A stretch of DNA of 64,000 bases from Megamonas sp. UBA1796. Its GTDB lineage: Bacteria > Bacillota > Negativicutes > Selenomonadales > Selenomonadaceae. Below, piece after piece: positions 41,074 to 50,227 of the stretch (position 1 is the first letter of the stretch; each line of letters begins with the position of its first letter). The stretch spans positions 1-64,000 of the forward strand of contig DCFU01000005.1 in assembly GCA_002319795.1 (NCBI GenBank), in the 5' to 3' direction. The notes beneath the pieces are model-generated. The model had not been told where the DNA came from. It was given only the letters and a program-made list of their open reading frames with translations, and did no database searches. A program made the translations under genes and the position numbers.

Positions 41074-41103
41074 CTGATATATCAAAATTATACCTGAAAC
41101 CAA

Positions 41104-41139
41104 ATAGGGGCTGTATCCTATATAGGATACAGCCCCTAT
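41104..41139. terminator. Palindromic bidirectional terminator
   Basis: ATAGGGGCTGTATCCTA and its exact complement make an uninterrupted palindrome of 36 bases between two convergent genes. The T tracts are weak on both sides, but the stem is very strong. Confidence 0.65.
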
Positions 41140-41154
41140 TACATTATTCTAAAA

Positions 41155-42384
41155 TCAAAAACCATATCTTTCCTGAAGATCTTCCAATACCTCTACCAGT
41201 CGATTCACCTGCGCTTCCGTATGATGCGCATTCAGCATAATACGAATGAGCGCATGCCCTGGCTTCACAGCAGGATAACGAAACATTGGCACAACCATAT
41301 GCTGCCGCAGGAACTCCTCGTACACACGCACAGCCGTATCATCCTGCCCAATAAGTACGGAAATGATGTACGACGGAACATCATTCAAACGAAATCCTTT
41401 ATCTTCCAATCTTTTCCTTAGTGCCTGTGAACGCAACAAGTATCTATCCATGATTTCAGGATGTTCCATAAGCTTTTTCATTATATAATATATCGTACTG
41501 GCTGTCGGTGGCTGTATCGCCGCAGTGAATAAGGAGGTTCCTGATAAAACTTCAAAAGAATGAACCATATTCTCTGGCCCGGCAATTGCCCCGCCCTCCA
41601 TCCCAACAGCCTTGGAAAATGAAACCATTTCAAAGGTCGCACGATGTATTTCTGCAAAATCATCCGCAAACAATCGCTGCTCAGGCCCATAAATCATAAA
41701 GCCATTCGCATTATCCACATAACTCAGCGCATGATAATGCTCACACAAGTCCAAGATTTCCTTCATTGGCGCAATCGAACCATCCGCCGAATAAACACTC
41801 TCAAATACAACAATAATTTTTTCATGTTTCACAGATAATTTTTTAAGTTTTTTTTCAAGATCTTTAGCATCATTATGGCGAAACGCAAAAAGCTGACGTC
41901 CAAAGGGCAAATGTGAAGCTGCTTTCCAAAGGCTCCAATGACAATCCCGATCCAAAATAAATATTGCATCGCTGTTATTGATACCGCAATCCACACTAAA
42001 ATTGAACTTACTTGTCATCGCATTAATAAATCCAATATTTGCCAAAAGACCGCTGGCAAAGGAAATTGCACGTTCTTTTCCTGTTACACAGGCTAGCATA
42101 TTTTCAAGATCCTTATGCGCCTGTCCGACACCCTGCGTCACACGCGAACCACCCGTTACAAGGCCATATTGCTCAGCTGCTGCGTAAAAGTGCTCTTTGA
42201 TATCTGGTTCTTCATGCTGATCCAATATATTGATGCTCGCAAAGTTCACAAGTTCCCTATCCTCATAAACAATGGTAGGACCTACCGGCTTTGTGGTGGT
42301 TAGCACATCATGATAAAACCCATCATCCCGTATACCCTGTATAAAATCATCAAATCCCCACAACGCCTTCATTGCTTCGTCCAT
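41155..42384 (-). CDS. PLP-dependent alpha-oxoamine synthase-like aminotransferase
   Basis: This is a 409-residue fold-type I PLP enzyme of the KBL/BioF group, with GLVTGGSRVTQGVGQAHKDL near residue 73, FVDN-like SYVDNANGFMIYG and the PLP lysine in FEMVSFSKAVGMEGG. The SxxVTQG pattern and the overall length match glycine C-acetyltransferase-like acyltransferases. The exact acyl-CoA substrate (acetyl, pimeloyl or longer) is not evident. It is a single minus-strand gene next to an SMR exporter. Confidence 0.85.
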   Translation of the reverse strand: MDEAMKALWGFDDFIQGIRDDGFYHDVLTTTKPVGPTIVYEDRELVNFASINILDQHEEPDIKEHFYAAAEQYGLVTGGSRVTQGVGQAHKDLENMLACVTGKERAISFASGLLANIGFINAMTSKFNFSVDCGINNSDAIFILDRDCHWSLWKAASHLPFGRQLFAFRHNDAKDLEKKLKKLSVKHEKIIVVFESVYSADGSIAPMKEILDLCEHYHALSYVDNANGFMIYGPEQRLFADDFAEIHRATFEMVSFSKAVGMEGGAIAGPENMVHSFEVLSGTSLFTAAIQPPTASTIYYIMKKLMEHPEIMDRYLLRSQALRKRLEDKGFRLNDVPSYIISVLIGQDDTAVRVYEEFLRQHMVVPMFRYPAVKPGHALIRIMLNAHHTEAQVNRLVEVLEDLQERYGF

Positions 42385-42419
42385 CCTGACACCTCATATC
42401 TTGAATTTACTGCCATATT

Positions 42420-42740
42420 TTATTCCATAAAATTATATTTCAGCCCGATAACACCTGCGATAATAAGAAAAATACAAAAAAACCGACTTGCCTCACGGGG
42501 CTCTCCCAACCAAAACATACCTATCAATGCCGTCCCCGCTGCACCAATTCCTGTCCAAACCGCATAGGCCGTACCAATGGGTATCGTACGAATTGCCATA
42601 TCAAGCAAAATGACACTTGCCAACATCGCTATGCCGGTAAGTACAGATGGCCAAAAGCATGTAAAGCCTTCCGTATATTTCAAAGCCACCGCCCAAATAA
42701 TTTCCATACAGCCTGCAACTAGCAAATAAATCCATTCCAT
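42420..42740 (-). CDS. SMR-family efflux protein (SugE/Gdx-like)
   Basis: This 106-residue protein has four membrane helices and the essential Glu13 in helix 1 (AGCMEIIWAVALKYT). GTAYAVWTGIGAAGTALIGM is typical of SugE/Gdx rather than EmrE. SugE/Gdx members export guanidinium ions. The upstream region shows no convincing guanidine riboswitch. The gene is near the aminotransferase gene and shares its strand. Confidence 0.85.
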   Translation of the reverse strand: MEWIYLLVAGCMEIIWAVALKYTEGFTCFWPSVLTGIAMLASVILLDMAIRTIPIGTAYAVWTGIGAAGTALIGMFWLGEPREASRFFCIFLIIAGVIGLKYNFME

Positions 42741-42938
42741 GCCATTTTCTCCTGCCCGCCCCTACGCTCGCTCCACTGCCTGACAGAAGGGCAGCTTCTG
42801 CTTACAACAAAATTGGGCTATTGCATATAAATACATTCTCAATCCTTTTAATTCTAAACCAAAACGCAAAGAATTTCAATATATTTCAGCCTAACTTCAT
42901 AAACTCAATTTTATATTTTTACACTCCCATGTATTTTC

Positions 42939-44696
42939 TCAAACAGCCGTTCCCTCTATTCCTTCCTGCACAAACTGACTATAATAGAGTTTTGCATACG
43001 CTCCCCGCTTCGCCAACAAAGCTTCGTGTATGCCACATTCCACTACATGCCCTTGGTCCATAACAATAATCTCATCCGCATGACGGATTGTCGACAAACG
43101 ATGCGCAATAACAAAACTCGTACGTCCTTCCATCATCCTGAGAAATGCTGCCTGTATACGGATTTCCGTACGTGTATCAATACTGCTTGTAGCCTCATCG
43201 AGGATGAGTATCGGCGGATCTACAAGCATTACACGTGCAATCGTAAGAAGCTGCTTCTGTCCCTGCGACAAATTACCGCCTGAATCCGCTATATCTGTAT
43301 CATACCCCTGTGGCAGCCGGCGAATAAAGCTATGTGCATCAGAAGCCTTTGCCGCTGCTACGATTTGCTCATCTGACGCATCTGGCATCCCATATGCAAT
43401 ATTTTCACGAATGGTTCCCGCAAAAAGCCAGGTATCCTGCAGTACCATACCAAAATTACGCCGTAAATTCTCCCGCGGCAAATCCCGTATATCCTGCCCA
43501 TCAATAAATATATGTCCTTCATCGATCTCGTAGAAACGCATAAGAAGATTAACCAAGGTTGTCTTACCTGCCCCTGTATGCCCTACAATAGCGATTTTTT
43601 TGCCCGATTCGACCTGCAAATTAAAATTTGCAATAAGCGGTCGTTTTAGGTCATAAGCAAAACTTACATTTTCAAACAGGACGTTTCCCTGGCTGCGCAC
43701 AAGATCCCCGGGCAACCATTTATTTTCTTCCTCCGGCAAATCAAGTACATGAAAAATCCTTTGCGCAGAAGCCGCCGCGCTCTGCAGTTGTGTAAATACA
43801 GCCGTAATATCATTGAATGGCTTACCAAACAATGTTGAGTATATAAGAAAACTCGCAATATCGCCAACTGTAATCTGTCCCATGATCGTAAGTACACTCC
43901 CTATGACACCGATAATACCATAAGTTATATTATTTACCAAACGCGTAGTCGGATTTGTCAGAGACCCAAAAAACTGGGCACGTACCCCCTTTTCATACAA
44001 CTCCTGATTCAACTTACTAAACCCTGCAAAAGATTTTTCTTCATAGGTAAATGCCTTAATAACATTTTGCCCCGTTATACTTTCCTCTGCATAGCCATTC
44101 AGTAGTCCCAGACATTTTGCCTGTGCCCGGAATAAGTTTTGTGTCTTTCGCGTAATAAAGCGAGCCATAAAGTATGTGCCCAGAGCTGACAAAATTACCA
44201 CGCCTGTCATCTTACCACTAATCGCCAGCATAAAGCCAAAAGCACCAAAAATCGTCACAACACCTGTAAGGAGATTTGCCATACCTTGTACCATACCATC
44301 CGAAATTGTATCTACGTCATTGACAAAACGGCTCACAATATCTCCATGTGAATTGCGGTCAAAAAAACTTAAAGCCAATTTATTGAGCTTTCCAAACAAT
44401 TCATATCTGAGACGATTTGCTGTTTGATAAGAAATCTCATTTGTGAAGTATGTAAGTGTCCAGTTGAAAAAACTATTCAAAACATAAATAACCACCAAAA
44501 TCTTCAATATGTCAAATACCGCAGTAAAATTCACCTGCGACGGACCTACCATTGCATCGACTGCACGGCCGATGTACATTGGCCCTGAAAGACTGGCCAC
44601 TACGCTTATTACCGCTGATACCAAAGAAATTGCAAAATATCTGGGATCCCGCCCAATGTAACCTATGCAGCGTTTCAATATAGTTTTCTTTTCCAT
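42939..44696 (-). CDS. ABC exporter half-transporter (canonical site)
   Basis: This 585-residue protein has a six-helix exporter domain and an ATPase domain. Walker A is GHTGAGKTT, the signature is NLSQGQKQLL, and Walker B is PILILDEATSSID with a normal catalytic glutamate. Its ATG overlaps the stop codon of the partner gene (TAATG). The pair forms a heterodimeric exporter of the type seen in Firmicutes multidrug exporters (YheI/YheH-like). The substrate is unknown. Confidence 0.9.
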   Translation of the reverse strand: MEKKTILKRCIGYIGRDPRYFAISLVSAVISVVASLSGPMYIGRAVDAMVGPSQVNFTAVFDILKILVVIYVLNSFFNWTLTYFTNEISYQTANRLRYELFGKLNKLALSFFDRNSHGDIVSRFVNDVDTISDGMVQGMANLLTGVVTIFGAFGFMLAISGKMTGVVILSALGTYFMARFITRKTQNLFRAQAKCLGLLNGYAEESITGQNVIKAFTYEEKSFAGFSKLNQELYEKGVRAQFFGSLTNPTTRLVNNITYGIIGVIGSVLTIMGQITVGDIASFLIYSTLFGKPFNDITAVFTQLQSAAASAQRIFHVLDLPEEENKWLPGDLVRSQGNVLFENVSFAYDLKRPLIANFNLQVESGKKIAIVGHTGAGKTTLVNLLMRFYEIDEGHIFIDGQDIRDLPRENLRRNFGMVLQDTWLFAGTIRENIAYGMPDASDEQIVAAAKASDAHSFIRRLPQGYDTDIADSGGNLSQGQKQLLTIARVMLVDPPILILDEATSSIDTRTEIRIQAAFLRMMEGRTSFVIAHRLSTIRHADEIIVMDQGHVVECGIHEALLAKRGAYAKLYYSQFVQEGIEGTAV

Positions 44697-46447
44697 TATG
44701 CATAAGCCTCCTCTGTTGAAAGCTGCGACAAACAAATTTCCCGATACACAACAGATTTCTCCATAAGCTCCTCATGTGTACCATAGCCTGCAAGTATACC
44801 ATCATCAAACACCAGTATTTTATCCGCACTCTTAATAGAACTCGCGCGCTGTGATACGATAAGTACAGTCATATCCGCACAATATTTTTGAAGTGAACGC
44901 CGCAGAGCCGCATCTGTTGCAAAATCCAAGGCACTGGATGAATCATCCAGCACAAGAACTTCCGGATGCGCTACAAGTGCCCGTGCAATCGTCAGCCGCT
45001 GTTTCTGTCCTCCGGAAAAATTCAAGCCGCCGCGCTCCACTTTTGTTTTACAACCAGTCGGCAAATCCTGAATAAACTCTTCCGCCTGCGCAATTTCAAT
45101 CGCCTGCTGCAGGTCATGCGGCTGCACGTCGGCTTTGCCCCAACGTAAATTGTCCTCAATCGTTCCTGAAAAAAGCAAGGCCTTCTGTGGTACAACACCA
45201 AACTTTCGGCGCAACGACTTCACTTCCCAATCACGCAAATCCTTCCCTTCCAGTAAAATCTTTCCCTCAGTTACATCATAAAAACGTGGCAAAAGATTTA
45301 CAAAAGTCGACTTTCCTGAACCAGTGCTGCCAATAATGCCAATGGTTTCTCCCTTTTCAATATCAACTGTAATATGCGACAGAGCCATATCACCCGTCGA
45401 ACTATATCGAAAAGATACATCTCTAAGAGCAATAAAAGGTGCTTTCTCTATCTGCGTTTTCTCCAAATTCCTGTCAATCGCATTATCCGGCAAAGACGAA
45501 ACTGTCTCCAAAACCTGATTAACACGTCTTGCCGACGCAAAAGCTTTCGTAAAGATTACTACAAGATTGGAAATAACAATAAGTGCCAGCAAGATCTGGG
45601 TAATATAATTCGCATACGCTATAATTTCACCTTTCGCCAGCAGCCCTGCATCAACATGCTGACTGCCAATCCAAAGAATTAAGATTATGACCGTATTCAT
45701 AACAAATGTCGTGAGGGGATTGAGCAAAGCGGATACATGTCCAATGGCAACTGCATTTTCAGTAAGATCATCATTTGCCATATAGAAACGTTTCTTTTCT
45801 CTCTTTACCGTAGCAAATGCTCGAATAACGCGCACACCTGATAAATTTTCCCGAAGTATTGCCGCAAGACAATCCAATTTTTGCTGATAAATACGATAAA
45901 GCACAGAAGACCGCCGTACAACTAAATATAAAATCAAAATAAATACGGGTGCTGAACCCCAAAGTACGATTGAGAGTTTAATATCAAGCATCATCGCCAT
46001 ACCGAGCGCTCCCAGGCATATAAAAGGTGTACGTACAACAAGACGAATAAGCATTGCAACCGCAAGCTGCAATTGGTTCACATCATTCGTGAGACGATTA
46101 ATGAGCGATGCGGTTCCAAACGTATCGAGCTCCGCATGCGACAGAGACTGTATATGCCGAAATACTACATTTCGCAGTGTCGTCCCAAACCCCTGTGAAG
46201 CACGCGCCGCGAAATACTGACAGATCATCGAACAGCCAAACCCCAGGATTGACATACACAACATCCAGCCTCCCATATGCAATACATAATCCATATCATG
46301 CTTGGCCACACCATTATTGATTACATAGACCATCATCGTGGGTAGCAATAACTCTAGTATCGCTTCAAACAACTTAAAAATTGGCCCAACAATACATTCT
46401 TTTTTATAGGTTTGTAAAAATCTGGCTAGTTTTAGCAAAACCATCAT
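44696..46447 (-). CDS. ABC exporter half-transporter (degenerate site)
   Basis: This 583-residue partner has a membrane domain and an ATPase domain with Walker A GSTGSGKST and signature LNFSGGQKQRL. Walker B is VLVLDDSSSALD, in which the catalytic glutamate is replaced by aspartate. One degenerate site is typical of heterodimeric exporters. It is translated together with the downstream canonical subunit. Confidence 0.9.
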   Translation of the reverse strand: MMVLLKLARFLQTYKKECIVGPIFKLFEAILELLLPTMMVYVINNGVAKHDMDYVLHMGGWMLCMSILGFGCSMICQYFAARASQGFGTTLRNVVFRHIQSLSHAELDTFGTASLINRLTNDVNQLQLAVAMLIRLVVRTPFICLGALGMAMMLDIKLSIVLWGSAPVFILILYLVVRRSSVLYRIYQQKLDCLAAILRENLSGVRVIRAFATVKREKKRFYMANDDLTENAVAIGHVSALLNPLTTFVMNTVIILILWIGSQHVDAGLLAKGEIIAYANYITQILLALIVISNLVVIFTKAFASARRVNQVLETVSSLPDNAIDRNLEKTQIEKAPFIALRDVSFRYSSTGDMALSHITVDIEKGETIGIIGSTGSGKSTFVNLLPRFYDVTEGKILLEGKDLRDWEVKSLRRKFGVVPQKALLFSGTIEDNLRWGKADVQPHDLQQAIEIAQAEEFIQDLPTGCKTKVERGGLNFSGGQKQRLTIARALVAHPEVLVLDDSSSALDFATDAALRRSLQKYCADMTVLIVSQRASSIKSADKILVFDDGILAGYGTHEELMEKSVVYREICLSQLSTEEAYA

Positions 46448-46753
46448 TCTCCTCTCTAATTTTTCTGCTTCTTTATCTACGCATATGATTATAACATCCA
46501 GATACTCATATGAAAAATATCTTGTTCATTTATTTAGCATACGATATACATATGGTTTATAAAAAGCTTTTCTGCTAAATGAACTATAGCTATGATAAAA
46601 TCTATATTGGGTATGGTTTTTTTACTTACCTATTTGGTTTGGCCATTCCTATTTTATCAAAAATTTTCATGTCTTTTGGTATGCAAAAAAATAAATGCTG
46701 CAGTCTTGAAATTTTTCAAAACCACAACATTTATTACAGCGCTATTATAAAGC
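46448..46753. other. AT-rich intergenic region
   Basis: No supportable gene appears in this stretch between the ABC exporter genes and rplQ. A plus-strand frame of 81 codons runs from here through the terminator, but it looks spurious. Partial inverted sequences GTTCATTT ... AAATGAAC (about 46,526-46,590) may form a weak hairpin. The exporter promoter is expected here. Confidence 0.5.
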
Positions 46754-46797
46754 TAAACAAAGCCGCTAACACCTTAAATATAAGGGTTAACGGCTTC
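46754..46797 (-). terminator. Terminator of the ribosomal superoperon
   Basis: AAGCCGTTAACCCTT pairs with AAGGTGTTAGCGGCTT with a bulge, followed on the minus strand by TTTGTTTAG. It lies directly after rplQ, the last gene of the operon. Confidence 0.75.
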
Positions 46798-46804
46798 TTT
46801 CTTT

Positions 46805-47143
46805 TTATATTAATTCAAGGATAACCATCGGAGCAGCATCGCCGCGACGAGGTCCAATTTTAAGGATACGTGTATAACCACCTTGACGGTCACTATATTT
46901 CTTAGCAACTTCGTCGAACAACTTTCTTACAACTTCTTCATCAGCAAGACGCGCAATAGCCTGGCGACGCGCAGCAAGATCACCGCGCTTAGCTAAGGTG
47001 ATAAGCTGGTCAGCAAGACCACTAATCTCCTTGGCTTTTGCTTCTGTCGTCTCAATGCGTTCATGCTTAAAGAAGGAAGTCAGAATGCTGCTGAACAGTG
47101 CCTTACGCGCACTGGAATTACGACCCAATTTCCTGTAGCTCAT
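46805..47143 (-). CDS. rplQ: 50S ribosomal protein L17
   Basis: This 112-residue protein has the L17 opening YRKLGRNSSARKALFSSI, ERIETTEAKAKEI and the tail GYTRILKIGPRRGDAAPM, normal length for Firmicutes. It binds 23S rRNA near the exit tunnel. It is the last gene of the alpha-operon part, 13 nt after rpoA. Confidence 0.97.
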   Translation of the reverse strand: MSYRKLGRNSSARKALFSSILTSFFKHERIETTEAKAKEISGLADQLITLAKRGDLAARRQAIARLADEEVVRKLFDEVAKKYSDRQGGYTRILKIGPRRGDAAPMVILELI

Positions 47144-47156
47144 TTATTTCCCTCTC

Positions 47157-48116
47157 CTATTCTTCAGATTCTACGAGCGATAAATCAAGTTCCTGCAATT
47201 TTTTCTTGACTTCTTCCAGAGATTTACGCCCAAGATTTCTGACCTTCATCATGTCTTCTTCCGTTTTCGACACCAAGTCGGCTACAGTATTGATGTTAGC
47301 ACGCTTGAGACAATTATAAGAACGGACGGATAAATCAAGGTCTTCAATCGTCATTTCCAAAACCTTAGAAGCATCATTTTCCTCAGCTTCTGTAAAGGTC
47401 CCTTCTTCTTCTTCTTCTTCTTCAGGAAGACCGGCCATATTTTGGAATAGCTTCAAATGCGCAACAAGAATGCTTGCGGACTTGCTTACCGCTTCCTCCG
47501 GACGAATAGAACCATCCGTCCATACTTCCAAAGTCAGTTTGTCATAGTCAGTCACATTACCTACACGCGTGTCCTTGACTGCATAATTGACTCTCTGTAT
47601 TGGCGAGAAGATAGAATCGATAGGAATAATACCGATGACATGGTCCGGCTTTTTGTTCTTATCCGCCGGTACATATCCACGGCCACGTTCTACTGTCATT
47701 TCCATCTTAAGCGAACCTGTTTCATTGACCGTCGCAATATGAAGCTCCGGATTAAGGATTTCCACATCGGCATCTGTAATAATATCCGCCGCAGTAACTT
47801 CCTTCTCCCCTTCTACATCAATACGAATGACGCGCGGTTCCTCGCAGTACATCTTCAAGCACAGCGACTTCAGGTTCAAGATGATATTTGTAACGTCGTC
47901 CCGAACACCAGGAATCGTGGAAAACTCATGGAGTACTCCCTCGATCCGGATAGAGGTTATCGCAGCTCCCTGCAGCGAAGACAAAAGTATCCGGCGCAGA
48001 CTATTCCCCAGCGTAGTGCCATAACCACGCTCCAACGGTTCGCAGATAAACTTGCCATAACGATTATCCTCACTGATTTCCACTATCTCAATCTTCGGTT
48101 TTTCGATTTCGATCAT
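47157..48116 (-). CDS. rpoA: RNA polymerase alpha subunit
   Basis: This 319-residue protein has both domains: alpha-NTD with RRILLSSLQGAAITSIRIEG for dimerisation, and alpha-CTD with LDLSVRSYNCLKRANINTV for UP-element and activator contacts. An acidic linker (EEEEEEE near 238) joins them. It sits between rpsD and rplQ, the normal alpha-operon order. Confidence 0.98.
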   Translation of the reverse strand: MIEIEKPKIEIVEISEDNRYGKFICEPLERGYGTTLGNSLRRILLSSLQGAAITSIRIEGVLHEFSTIPGVRDDVTNIILNLKSLCLKMYCEEPRVIRIDVEGEKEVTAADIITDADVEILNPELHIATVNETGSLKMEMTVERGRGYVPADKNKKPDHVIGIIPIDSIFSPIQRVNYAVKDTRVGNVTDYDKLTLEVWTDGSIRPEEAVSKSASILVAHLKLFQNMAGLPEEEEEEEGTFTEAEENDASKVLEMTIEDLDLSVRSYNCLKRANINTVADLVSKTEEDMMKVRNLGRKSLEEVKKKLQELDLSLVESEE

Positions 48117-48180
48117 CTGGAATAACCCTCCTCAATAATTCTATGCACCCTGACATATAGTCCATATACACATAAAGAAA

Positions 48181-48774
48181 TTATCTGGAGTACAATTCGA
48201 CAATCGCCTGCTCATTGACAGGTACGTCAATTTCATCGCGATTAGGGAATCTCGTTACTGTGCCACCCATATTCGCTGCATCAGCCGTAAGCCATGCAGG
48301 TACACTCAACGCATTGTAGTTCTCAGACAAAGCCTTGAAAAATTCATTGGAACGGCTCTTTTCCTTGACTGCAATAACATCATTTATTCCAACAAGTGCG
48401 GATGGGATATCAAGGCGCTTGCCGTTAATAGTAATATGCCCGTGACGAACAATCTGGCGGGCCTGTTTACGCGTAGCCGCAATGCCAAGACGAAAAACTA
48501 CATTATCAATTCTTCTCTCAAGGAGATTCAATAAATTCTCACCTGTTACACCCTGCATTTTCTTAGCCTTGTCATAGTAGCCACGAAATTGCTTCTCCAA
48601 AACTCCATATATGAATTTTGCTTTCTGCTTTTCCTTGAGCTGGGTTCCGTACTCACTTACCTTACGGTTTGTACGCTTAGGCTGGCGTTTTGACTGCTTC
48701 CCTAAACCGATTACAGCCGACTCTATTCCCAAGGAACGACATCTCTTCAAAGCCGGTACTCTATCTATTGCCAT
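48181..48774 (-). CDS. rpsD: 30S ribosomal protein S4
   Basis: This 197-residue protein shows the S4 RNA-binding domain (RRIDNVVFRLGIAATRKQAR, QIVRHGHITINGKRLDIPS). The N-terminal zinc-finger cysteines are largely absent, as in C-minus forms. S4 nucleates 30S assembly and may autoregulate the operon. It lies after rpsK. Confidence 0.97.
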   Translation of the reverse strand: MAIDRVPALKRCRSLGIESAVIGLGKQSKRQPKRTNRKVSEYGTQLKEKQKAKFIYGVLEKQFRGYYDKAKKMQGVTGENLLNLLERRIDNVVFRLGIAATRKQARQIVRHGHITINGKRLDIPSALVGINDVIAVKEKSRSNEFFKALSENYNALSVPAWLTADAANMGGTVTRFPNRDEIDVPVNEQAIVELYSR

Positions 48775-48793
48775 CTATTTCTGCACCTCCTAA

Positions 48794-49186
48794 TTAAACT
48801 CTTCTACGTTTCGGCGGACGGCATCCATTATGCGGAATTGGAGTAACATCCTTAATCATGTTAACTTCCAGACCAGTTGCCTGTAAAGACCGGATAGCTG
48901 CCTCACGACCGGCACCAGGTCCCTTTACATATACTTCCACCTGCTTTAAACCATGCTCCATTGCTGCCTTGGCAGCGACCTCAGCCGCCATCTGCGCCGC
49001 AAATGGCGTGCTTTTTCTGGAACCACGAAATCCAAGTCCACCAGCACTTGCCCATGAAAGCGCATTTCCATTCTTATCTGTAAGTGTAACGATAGTGTTA
49101 TTGAACGTGGAGCTGATATGAGCAACACCAAACTCTATATTTTTGCGATCCTTTTTCTTAGGACGAGCTGCTTTCTTAACTGCCAC
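48794..49186 (-). CDS. rpsK: 30S ribosomal protein S11
   Basis: This is a 130-residue S11 with AHISSTFNNTIVTLTDKNGN, GRESA-type GPGAGREAAIRSLQ and the C-terminal DVTPIPHNGCRPPKRRRV. It contacts the 30S platform. It lies between rpsM and rpsD with 15-20 nt gaps. Confidence 0.98.
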   Translation of the reverse strand: MAVKKAARPKKKDRKNIEFGVAHISSTFNNTIVTLTDKNGNALSWASAGGLGFRGSRKSTPFAAQMAAEVAAKAAMEHGLKQVEVYVKGPGAGREAAIRSLQATGLEVNMIKDVTPIPHNGCRPPKRRRV

Positions 49187-49201
49187 TCTGTAAACCCTCC
49201 T

Positions 49202-49573
49202 TTATACCTTTTTCTTGCCTGCAATGGACTTTCTTGGTCCCTTGCGTGTACGTGCATTGTTTTTCGTATTCTGTCCGCGAACTGGAAGCCCGAGACGATG
49301 ACGACGGCCACGATAGCAGCCAATTTCTACAAGACGCTTGATGTTCAGGGAACGTTCACGACGAAGATCTCCTTCAACTGCAACACCTTTGTCGATAGCA
49401 TCACGAAGTTTAATTACCTCGTCTTCCGTCAAATCACGTGTACGCGTATCAGGATTGATAGCCATATCTGCTAAAAGTTTTTTAGAAGTCGTCAGACCTA
49501 TACCATAGATATATGTTAAAGCAATCTCAATTCTTTTATCACGCGGTAAATCTACTCCGGCAATACGTGCCAT
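49202..49573 (-). CDS. rpsM: 30S ribosomal protein S13
   Basis: This 123-residue S13 has ARIAGVDLPRDKRIEIALTY at the start and the basic RGQNTKNNARTRKGPRK tail that reaches the P site. Normal length. It follows rpmJ by 17 nt. Confidence 0.98.
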   Translation of the reverse strand: MARIAGVDLPRDKRIEIALTYIYGIGLTTSKKLLADMAINPDTRTRDLTEDEVIKLRDAIDKGVAVEGDLRRERSLNIKRLVEIGCYRGRRHRLGLPVRGQNTKNNARTRKGPRKSIAGKKKV

Positions 49574-49590
49574 ATAGTAAGCACCTCCTC

Positions 49591-49704
49591 TTATCCTTGT
49601 TTTTGTTTATGTTTCGGGTTCTCGCAAATAACCATTACGTGCCCTTTACGTTTGATGACCTTGCATTTTTCACAAATTGGTTTAACCGACGGCTTAACCT
49701 TCAT
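49591..49704 (-). CDS. rpmJ: 50S ribosomal protein L36
   Basis: This 37-residue L36 (MKVKPSVKPICEKCKVIKRK) has the zinc ligands CEKC, C and H of the zinc-binding form. It lies between infA and rpsM, the usual position. GGGGGAATAGAAC precedes the ATG. Confidence 0.97.
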   Translation of the reverse strand: MKVKPSVKPICEKCKVIKRKGHVMVICENPKHKQKQG

Positions 49705-49774
49705 TGTTCTATTCCCCCTTTTCCCTTCTTGTTCTTTGAACACCTGATACCTGCTCAAATCAGGCATCAAATAA

Positions 49775-49993
49775 CTATTTGAAACGGTAGGTTATACGAC
49801 CTCGCGTCAAATCATATGGCGTAAGTTCAATGGTGACTTTATCACCAGGCAGAATACGGATGAAATTCATGCGAATTTTGCCTGATACATGCGCCAATAC
49901 AACATGACCATTTTCTAATTCTACCTGAAACATCGCATTAGGCAATGCCTCAAGCACTTTACCCTCAACTTCAATTACATCTTGTTTAGACAT
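49775..49993 (-). CDS. infA: Translation initiation factor IF-1
   Basis: This is a 72-residue S1/OB-fold protein with SKQDVIEVEGKVLEALPN, FQVELENGHVVLAHVSGKIR and the ending DLTRGRITYRFK. It binds the 30S A site during initiation. Its ATG overlaps the end of a small unassigned ORF, which replaces the usual map gene between adk and infA. Confidence 0.98.
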   Translation of the reverse strand: MSKQDVIEVEGKVLEALPNAMFQVELENGHVVLAHVSGKIRMNFIRILPGDKVTIELTPYDLTRGRITYRFK

Positions 49994-50216
49994 GAGCTTC
50001 TCCTTCTTTGCAATTAGGTTGGGCCAAAGCTATTCCAGATTTTAATCTATCCAGCCCTGCCGAACCCACATTCGGAATCAGAGTAGCCTTTCGCATCCTA
50101 AACAACGCCATGCCCAACATATCATTTATCAGCTTTAAGGAACAAGCAGCAGCCGAAGCTGCCGGAATGTTCCTTCGGACTCCTTGAGCCCGAAATATAT
50201 CGATCAGTGATTTCAT
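49986..50216 (-). CDS. Small unassigned ORF between adk and infA
   Basis: This open frame of 76 residues starts 11 nt after the adk stop and ends inside the first codons of infA (8-nt overlap). AAGGAT lies 13 nt before the start, a weak site. It is not a methionine aminopeptidase and not the KOW-type protein sometimes found here. A strong hairpin lies inside it (50,137-50,175). It may be a real small protein, a relic of a lost gene or a transcribed spacer. I do not recognise a family. Confidence 0.3.
   Translation of the reverse strand: MKSLIDIFRAQGVRRNIPAASAAACSLKLINDMLGMALFRMRKATLIPNVGSAGLDRLKSGIALAQPNCKEGEAHV
50137..50175. repeat. Strong hairpin in the adk-infA interval
   Basis: AAGGAACA (50,137-50,144) pairs with TGTTCCTT (50,168-50,175), and inside it GCAGC/GCTGC close a four-base loop. 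There is no T-run, so it is not a simple terminator. It may be a processing or regulatory element in the polycistronic mRNA. Confidence 0.55.
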
Positions 50217-50227
50217 ACAGATTTCAT

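Noticed and set aside
42741..42938. Guanidine riboswitch upstream of the SugE-like gene
   Set aside because: Small hairpins are present, but none of the conserved loop sequences of known guanidine riboswitch classes could be found.
46579..46824. Plus-strand ORF of 81 codons before rplQ
   Set aside because: It reads through the rplQ terminator and into the gene on the opposite strand, with no ribosome-binding site or domain.
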